Source: Arthrobacter sp. ISL-95 (GTDB lineage: Bacteria > Actinomycetota > Actinomycetes > Actinomycetales > Micrococcaceae). Taken from it: a stretch of DNA of 64,000 nt. The first letter of the stretch is position 1. Each line of letters starts with the position of its first letter. This document shows, one piece after another, positions 59,840 to 64,000 of this stretch. The notes under the pieces are model-generated. The model was not told where the DNA came from and did not search any database. It saw nothing but the letters and a program-made list of their open reading frames with translations. The stretch lies in contig NZ_JAGGPR010000017.1 in assembly GCF_018613695.1 (NCBI RefSeq), positions 1 to 64,000 on the forward strand, read 5' to 3'. Position numbers and translations under genes: made by a program.

Positions 59840-61174
59840 CTAGAAGAAGGTATGGATGAGGTCGACGACGGTTTGATTACCTGTGGTGTTGGCGGACGCA
59901 CTGTCCGCGAGCACCGGAATGACGGTCCATTTGTCGAACGCGGTGCACGGGTGGGACAGGCCCAGCCGGACGACGTCGCCGGGACGGACGGTGGTGGTGT
60001 CGGCGTCGTAAGTCATGAAGCTGTGTTGATCGTTGACCGAGGTGATCTCGGCGCCAAGCAGCGGCTTCATGGCTCCGCCAAGGACCGGGCCGATGAGCTG
60101 CGGCTCAGGCAGGCCTTCGTCAAAGGGGAGGTCGCGTTTGCCGGCGTCGAGGATGGCCAGGCCGGGTTCGGTCTGCGAAACAACGCGGGCCCAGCCGTAC
60201 ATCCCGGCGGTGAAAGGCTGGTCTCCTTCGCGGGAAAATGGCGAGATTCCCCGGTAGAAACCGTCGTCGTGGATGATGTACGCGCCGCTGCGGATCATGA
60301 GGTCCACGGATACGGAATCAGATCCAGTCCCACCGGCCTCAGCTGCTTTTCTGATGCACGGTGAGAGAACTGTGACCACGTCGTCGAAGTACGCGCTGCC
60401 ACCGGCGGTGATGATCACGGAGCCGGAACCGTAGAGGTCCGCGGCGAGAAGTTCTTCGTGAAGCAGCCGCATTGTGGCGAGGTGGCCGCGAACGGCGGCC
60501 AGTCCGGCGTCGTCCGCTGTATGCGCGAGCGAGCCTTCATAACCGCTGACGCCCACCAAGCGGAGGTTCGGTGACTCGGATATAGCGCGTGCAATGTCCA
60601 GGGCAGCGTCCGCGGACCGGGCTCCGGTGCGGCCGCCGTGGGCGCCCAGCTCCACTAGCACGTCCAAAACGGCATCGCTGCCGGCGAGCGTCCGATTGAT
60701 GATGTCTACGGTTCCCGGCGAATCGATCCAGGAAAGGATGGTGGTGTCCGCGGGCTGGCCGGCAACCCATGTAATCGCGCGCGGATCCGTGAGGCTGTTG
60801 GCAAGCTGCAGGTTCCGCACGCCGAACTCGCGGGCCACGCGGAGCTGTGCGAAGTTGGCCAGCGTGATGCCCCACGCGCCTCGGTTGAGCTGCTCGGTCC
60901 AGAGCTGGGGGGACATGGTGGTCTTGCCGTGCGGTGCGAGCAGGACGCCGCGTTCTGCGCACCACTGAGCCAAACGATCCGCGTTGGCATGGAGCGCGCC
61001 GGCATCGAGGGTGAGCAGCGGCGTCTGGAGATCGGCAAGCGTGTGCTTGGCGGCGAGGAAGTCCGCGTGGGTGGTTCCGTTCGCGGTTGCGGGCACCGCT
61101 TTGTGGCGCCAGTCGAGACGGCGTTCAGCCAGGCCCGCCACGGCAGATGCCGAGATGGCTTCGGAGGTGTTCAC
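59840..61174 (-). CDS. PLP-dependent D-serine-dehydratase-like enzyme (DSD1/D-threonine aldolase fold)
   Basis: 444 residues. An alanine-racemase-type barrel with the PLP Lys in LLAPHGKTTMSPQLW, then the C-terminal D-serine dehydratase-like domain with the zinc-type His/Cys pair in GLSHPCTAFDKW. Enzymes of this fold remove water and ammonia from D-beta-hydroxy amino acids. D-glucosaminate is such a compound, and its dehydration gives 2-keto-3-deoxygluconate, which is what the neighbouring kinase and aldolase use. GTG start at 61174 with GAAGGG about ten bases upstream. First gene of its operon. Confidence 0.9.
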   Translation of the reverse strand: MNTSEAISASAVAGLAERRLDWRHKAVPATANGTTHADFLAAKHTLADLQTPLLTLDAGALHANADRLAQWCAERGVLLAPHGKTTMSPQLWTEQLNRGAWGITLANFAQLRVAREFGVRNLQLANSLTDPRAITWVAGQPADTTILSWIDSPGTVDIINRTLAGSDAVLDVLVELGAHGGRTGARSADAALDIARAISESPNLRLVGVSGYEGSLAHTADDAGLAAVRGHLATMRLLHEELLAADLYGSGSVIITAGGSAYFDDVVTVLSPCIRKAAEAGGTGSDSVSVDLMIRSGAYIIHDDGFYRGISPFSREGDQPFTAGMYGWARVVSQTEPGLAILDAGKRDLPFDEGLPEPQLIGPVLGGAMKPLLGAEITSVNDQHSFMTYDADTTTVRPGDVVRLGLSHPCTAFDKWTVIPVLADSASANTTGNQTVVDLIHTFF

Positions 61175-61209
61175 GCGTTTGGTTCCCTTCGCGGTGCTTC
61201 GTTGCGTAT

Positions 61210-61229
61210 TTTGCAACGCTGGTTGCAAA
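61210..61229. promoter_or_regulatory. 20-bp perfect palindrome, operator candidate in the divergent promoter
   Basis: TTTGCAAC-GCTG-GTTGCAAA is a perfect inverted repeat. It overlaps CGTTGC-seven bases-GCAACG (61200-61218). It lies 36 bases before the PLP enzyme start and about 80 before the KDG kinase start, well placed for the IclR protein encoded at 62320. Confidence 0.6.
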
Positions 61230-61307
61230 CCTGCTGGTGATATGTCTAACATGGTGGCGGATCGAGAGTCAAGGCCGCTGAGAAGCGCACGAACTAGTGG
61301 GAGAACG

Positions 61308-62315
61308 ATGCTTTCAGCTGTATGCGTGGGCGAAACCATGGCCATGCTTACCCCTGTCCACGCCGTCCCCCTGCACCTGGCAACCGAGCTCCACTTCGGG
61401 ATCGGCGGTGCGGAATCCAACGTCGCCATGGGGCTCGCAGCCATGGGCTTGGACACGCACTGGGTCAGCCGCGTTGGCCACGACGGCTTCGGCACCCGCA
61501 TCCTCCACGAACTTCAGGATCACGGCGTGGGTACCTCCGGCGTGGAAGTGGACAAGTCCCTGCCCACCGGCCTCTACGTGAAGGTCCCCGCCCAGGATTC
61601 AGACCCCGACGGCGGCAGCTCGGTTTTGTACTACCGGCAAGGATCCGCGGCGTCCGCCATGGGACGGGACACACTGTCCAACCCCGCCGTTTCCGCACTG
61701 CTGGAAAAGGCTGCACTGATCCACCTGAGTGGGATCACCGCTGCCCTCTCCCCCGAGTGCCTCTCACTGCTGGAAGCCATCCTGGCTGAGCCAAGAAACG
61801 GCCGGACCATCAGCTTCGACGTCAACTGGCGCGAAGCTCTCTGGGCAGGCCAGGATCGTTCCGTCCTGCAGCGGCTGGCGAACCTGGCCGACGTCGTGCT
61901 TGTTGGAAAAGACGAAGCCGAACACGCCTTCGGCACCACCGACGAAGCCGAACTCCGCCGCATGATGCCCGACCCACAGGTGCTGATCATCAAGAACGAG
62001 GCGATCAGCGCCATCTCTTTGGACCGGACCGGCACCCGGGAAGAGGTGCCCGCACTGTCTGTCGCCGTCGTCGAACCCGTTGGCGCAGGTGACTCGTTCG
62101 CTGCCGGGTACCTCAGCGGCATGCTGTTCGGGCTCGGCCAAAAAGAGAGCCTTCGCCGTGGGCATGTTGCTGCTGCCTGCACCCTGACGGTCCACGGCGA
62201 TCGCGGCCCGCTGCCCGACGCCGCCGAGCTTGCCGCCATCCTCGATTCTTCGGACGCTGCCTGGGCTGCTATCCATGTTGAAGACGGACAATTCAACACC
62301 AGAACCGGAGCGTGA
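61308..62315 (+). CDS. kdgK: 2-keto-3-deoxygluconate kinase (PfkB family)
   Basis: 335 residues, ribokinase fold. VGETMAMLTP at the start, FGIGGAESNVAMGLAAMG for the sugar-binding region, FDVNWREALW, VGKDEAE and the catalytic PfkB signature VEPVGAGDSFAAGYLSG. GGGAGA lies five bases before the ATG at 61308. It phosphorylates KDG to KDPG for the aldolase encoded in the opposite operon. First gene of kdgK-iclR-ridA. Confidence 0.92.
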   Translation: MLSAVCVGETMAMLTPVHAVPLHLATELHFGIGGAESNVAMGLAAMGLDTHWVSRVGHDGFGTRILHELQDHGVGTSGVEVDKSLPTGLYVKVPAQDSDPDGGSSVLYYRQGSAASAMGRDTLSNPAVSALLEKAALIHLSGITAALSPECLSLLEAILAEPRNGRTISFDVNWREALWAGQDRSVLQRLANLADVVLVGKDEAEHAFGTTDEAELRRMMPDPQVLIIKNEAISAISLDRTGTREEVPALSVAVVEPVGAGDSFAAGYLSGMLFGLGQKESLRRGHVAAACTLTVHGDRGPLPDAAELAAILDSSDAAWAAIHVEDGQFNTRTGA

Positions 62316-62319
62316 CACC

Positions 62320-63081
62320 GTGAGCCAAAGCCTTATGCGGGCCATCGATTTGCTCGGCGAACTCGCCGCCAAACCCGCAACCCTGGATGAGCTGGCCTCC
62401 AAAGCCGCCGTGCACAAAACCACCGTGATGCGGCTGCTGCACGCCATGGAAGAAAAACGCTTCGTGGTCCGCGACGAAGATCAGCGCTTCATGCTCGGTT
62501 CCAAGCTCTTCGAACTGTCCTCGCTGGCCCTGGAACAGCGGGACATCCGCAAAGTGGCGCACCCGCATTTGGCCGAACTCAACGGACGCACCGGGCACAC
62601 CGTGCACCTGGCAGCATTTGAAGGCAATGAGGTGGTGTACATCGACAAATTCGAGTCGCACCACCCCGTCCGCATGTACTCACGCATCGGCCTGACAGCA
62701 TCGCTGCATTCCGCCGCTGTAGCCAAAGTCCTCCTCTCCGACATGCCGCGAAGCCGGCAGGAAAAGATCGCCGCAGGATTGGACTACGTAAAAGTTACCG
62801 AGAACACCCTGACCTCGCCGGAGGCCTTGCTGGCCGAACTGGAGCAGGTCAAGGAACAGGGCTGGGCCCACGACAACGCCGAGCACGAAGCCTTCGTGCA
62901 CTGCATCGCGGCCCCCATCCGCGACGCCAGCGGCGCCGTTGTAGCCGCAGCCTCTTGTTCGGTACCGGTAGTGATGCTCAGCTATGAAGGCTTGCTTGAG
63001 CTGCTGCCCCACCTCAAAGCCAGCACCGAGGCCATCTCCAACGACCTCGGCTGGATCAGCCACGAAAGGAACTCAGCATGA
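62320..63081 (+). CDS. IclR-family regulator of the sugar-acid cluster
   Basis: 253 residues from GTG 62320 (GGAG nine bases upstream); an ATG at 62275 is in frame and would add 15 residues, overlapping kdgK by 41 bases. Winged helix is SLMRAIDLLGELAAKPATLDELASKAAVHKTTVMRLLHAM; effector domain follows (VYIDKFESHHPVRMYSRIGLTASLHSAAVAKVLL). KdgR-like members of this family respond to KDG. Likely controls both arms of the divergent cluster through the dyad at 61210. Confidence 0.9.
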   Translation: MSQSLMRAIDLLGELAAKPATLDELASKAAVHKTTVMRLLHAMEEKRFVVRDEDQRFMLGSKLFELSSLALEQRDIRKVAHPHLAELNGRTGHTVHLAAFEGNEVVYIDKFESHHPVRMYSRIGLTASLHSAAVAKVLLSDMPRSRQEKIAAGLDYVKVTENTLTSPEALLAELEQVKEQGWAHDNAEHEAFVHCIAAPIRDASGAVVAAASCSVPVVMLSYEGLLELLPHLKASTEAISNDLGWISHERNSA

Positions 63082-63482
63082 GTGAAAAAACAGTAGTACT
63101 CACCGAAAACGCCCCCGCCCCGGCGCACGTATTCTCGCAGGGCATCAAGAAGGGCGGCATGTTCCAGGTTTCCGGCCAGGGCCCCATGGATCCCGCCACC
63201 AACCAGTACATCGGCGAAGGTGACGTCCGCGTCCAGACCCGTCAGACACTGGAGAACGTCAAGGCCATCCTCCAGGCCGGCGGGTCCTCCGTTGAAGACG
63301 TCCTCATGTTCCGCGTCTACCTCACCACACGCGACGACTTCGCGGCCATGAACGAGGTCTACGGCGAGTTCATCCGGGAGAACGTGCCCAGCGGTCTGTT
63401 GCCGAGCCGCACCACCGTGTTCGTGGACCTGCCGCACGAGGTCATGCTGGTGGAGATCGACGCCCTGGCGGTTACCGCCTAG
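63078..63482 (+). CDS. RidA-family enamine/imine deaminase
   Basis: 134 residues. RidA fold: HVFSQGIKKGGMFQVSGQGPMDP; helix QTRQTLENVKAILQAGGSSVEDVLMFRVYL; ending VFVDLPHEVMLVEIDALAVTA. The LPSRTTVFVDLPH stretch holds the conserved Arg that binds the substrate carboxylate. ATGA overlap with the regulator gene. In this cluster it would hydrolyse the enamine released by the PLP dehydratase, a job typical of RidA. Confidence 0.92.
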   Translation: MSEKTVVLTENAPAPAHVFSQGIKKGGMFQVSGQGPMDPATNQYIGEGDVRVQTRQTLENVKAILQAGGSSVEDVLMFRVYLTTRDDFAAMNEVYGEFIRENVPSGLLPSRTTVFVDLPHEVMLVEIDALAVTA

Positions 63483-63540
63483 CCCTCTCTCACATAACTA
63501 CAGCTTCCACCGGACGCTCTCTCACATCCGCGCGAAAGCA

Positions 63541-63580
63541 CGACGGGGGCGCTCCCCCTGGAGTGCCGCCGTCGAGCTCT
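63541..63580 (+). terminator. Intrinsic terminator after ridA
   Basis: CGACGGGGGCGCTCC (63541-63555) pairs with 63560-63574 at 13 of 15 positions around a short loop; T-rich stretches (CTCTTT, then CTTTTT) follow. Confidence 0.7.
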
Positions 63581-63602
63581 TTGGGTGGCTGGCCTTTTTG
63601 CT

Positions 63603-63705
63603 GCGTACCGTCACCACCCACTTTGAAGCTGAAACCACCCCGAAACGTCGCGAATGACGGCGCGTCTCAGCTTCCTCGGGCTAAGAGTGGGTGGTGGCGG
63701 CACGC
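63603..63705. repeat. 103-bp palindrome, family B copy 2
   Basis: The outer arms (63603-63624 and 63684-63705) pair at 19 of 22 positions and carry CACCACCCACT and AGTGGGTGGTGGCGG. Inside, AAGCTGA pairs with TCAGCTT. It is the same length and shares arm sequence with 55046-55148. It sits between convergent genes. Confidence 0.8.
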
Positions 63706-63707
63706 GC

Positions 63708-64000
63708 CTACTTTTGAAACCGAAGCTTCCACGGGGTGAGCGCGGACTCCAGCTGTTCGCGGAGATTCATCTTGGACGCCCCTTCCACGCGTTCTTCAAA
63801 ATGGATGGGTACCTCCGCGATCTTCAGGCTTTGCCGGGCTGCCCGGTAATTCATCTCAACCTGGAATGAGTAACCGTCACTTCGGACGGACGCTACGTCA
63901 ATTTGGTGGAGGGCAGCGGCCGTCCACGCCTTGAAACCCGCTGTTGCATCTTTAACCTTCAAACCCAGGATGGCGCCTACATAGAAATTGGCCCAAGCTG
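63708..64000 (-). CDS. Polyprenol monophosphomannose synthase-type glycosyltransferase, C-terminal part
   Basis: Only the last 97 codons are in the window; the gene runs off the right edge. Visible sequence: ANFYVGAILGLKVKDATAGF, then KAWTAAALHQID and SDGYSFQVEMNYRAARQSLKIAEVPIHFEERVEGASKM. This is the C-terminal half of GT2 dolichol-phosphate-mannose-synthase-like enzymes (Ppm1/DPM1); DATAGFK and the F.ER..G.SKM ending are family hallmarks. It makes polyprenol-phosphate mannose for cell-envelope glycans. Confidence 0.88.
   Translation of the reverse strand, partial: AWANFYVGAILGLKVKDATAGFKAWTAAALHQIDVASVRSDGYSFQVEMNYRAARQSLKIAEVPIHFEERVEGASKMNLREQLESALTPWKLRFQK

Overview
The window is high-GC actinobacterial chromosome. 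Codon use, Shine-Dalgarno spacing and gene content (gcvP-gcvT-gcvH-glyA-sdaA behind a tandem glycine riboswitch, a three-subunit transhydrogenase, pca/qsu genes, polyprenol-phosphate mannosyltransferase) suggest a soil Micrococcaceae species of the Arthrobacter/Paenarthrobacter type. That placement is inference. No rRNA, tRNA, phage, insertion sequence or CRISPR array was seen. Apart from one decayed gene the region looks like ordinary, densely packed catabolic chromosome.

Layout. (1) 1-6715, minus strand: glycine/serine one-carbon operon gcvP-gcvT-gcvH-glyA, then sdaA (cut by the left edge), controlled by a tandem glycine riboswitch. (2) 6821-17063: mscL, two small conserved genes, the pntAA-pntAB-pntB transhydrogenase operon, an FMN reductase, and a run of small stress-like genes. 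Three promoters in this run carry the same 20-bp imperfect palindrome. A PaaX-type repressor closes the block. (3) 17163-25850: a seven-gene minus-strand operon for a CoA-activated aromatic acid (FAH-fold hydrolase, cupin, TesB thioesterase, aryl-CoA ligase, two-domain aryl-CoA hydroxylase/reductase, transporter, 4HBT thioesterase), with a divergent RidA. (4) 25868-39417: a complete shikimate/protocatechuate island: ShiA-type importer, shikimate dehydrogenase, dehydroshikimate dehydratase, PcaHG, PcaB, PcaD, PcaC, PcaF, PcaIJ and two IclR regulators. It can take shikimate to succinyl-CoA plus acetyl-CoA. No 3-dehydroquinate dehydratase is present, so quinate use would need one elsewhere. (5) 39498-44223: a secreted zinc metalloprotease with nine C-terminal beta-propeller repeats, a small protein, a ThiS/MoaD-like protein and a BNR-repeat protein. 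(6) 44479-51623: metH, facing a whole ECF vitamin transporter (T-A-A-S) in one polypeptide plus a translationally coupled lipoprotein; cobalamin uptake is the likely role. (7) 51755-55210: PEP-mutase-family enzyme, LysR regulator, small membrane protein, stress protein, and a possible small RNA. (8) 55211-63482: a deleted and frameshifted N-carbamoyl-D-amino-acid amidohydrolase, then a divergent cluster (GntP permease, KDPG aldolase, N-acyl-D-amino-acid deacylase-like enzyme, D-serine-dehydratase-like PLP enzyme // KDG kinase, IclR, RidA). Together these spell out a route for D-glucosaminate or its N-acyl form. (9) 63708-64000: 3' end of a polyprenol-phosphate mannosyltransferase.

Intergenic structure is the other notable theme. 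Two families of long palindromes occur twice each: 68 bp at 29825 and 37039, and 103 bp at 55046 and 63603. Single long palindromes lie at 431 and 17093. Several divergent promoters hold clean dyads that are good operator candidates.
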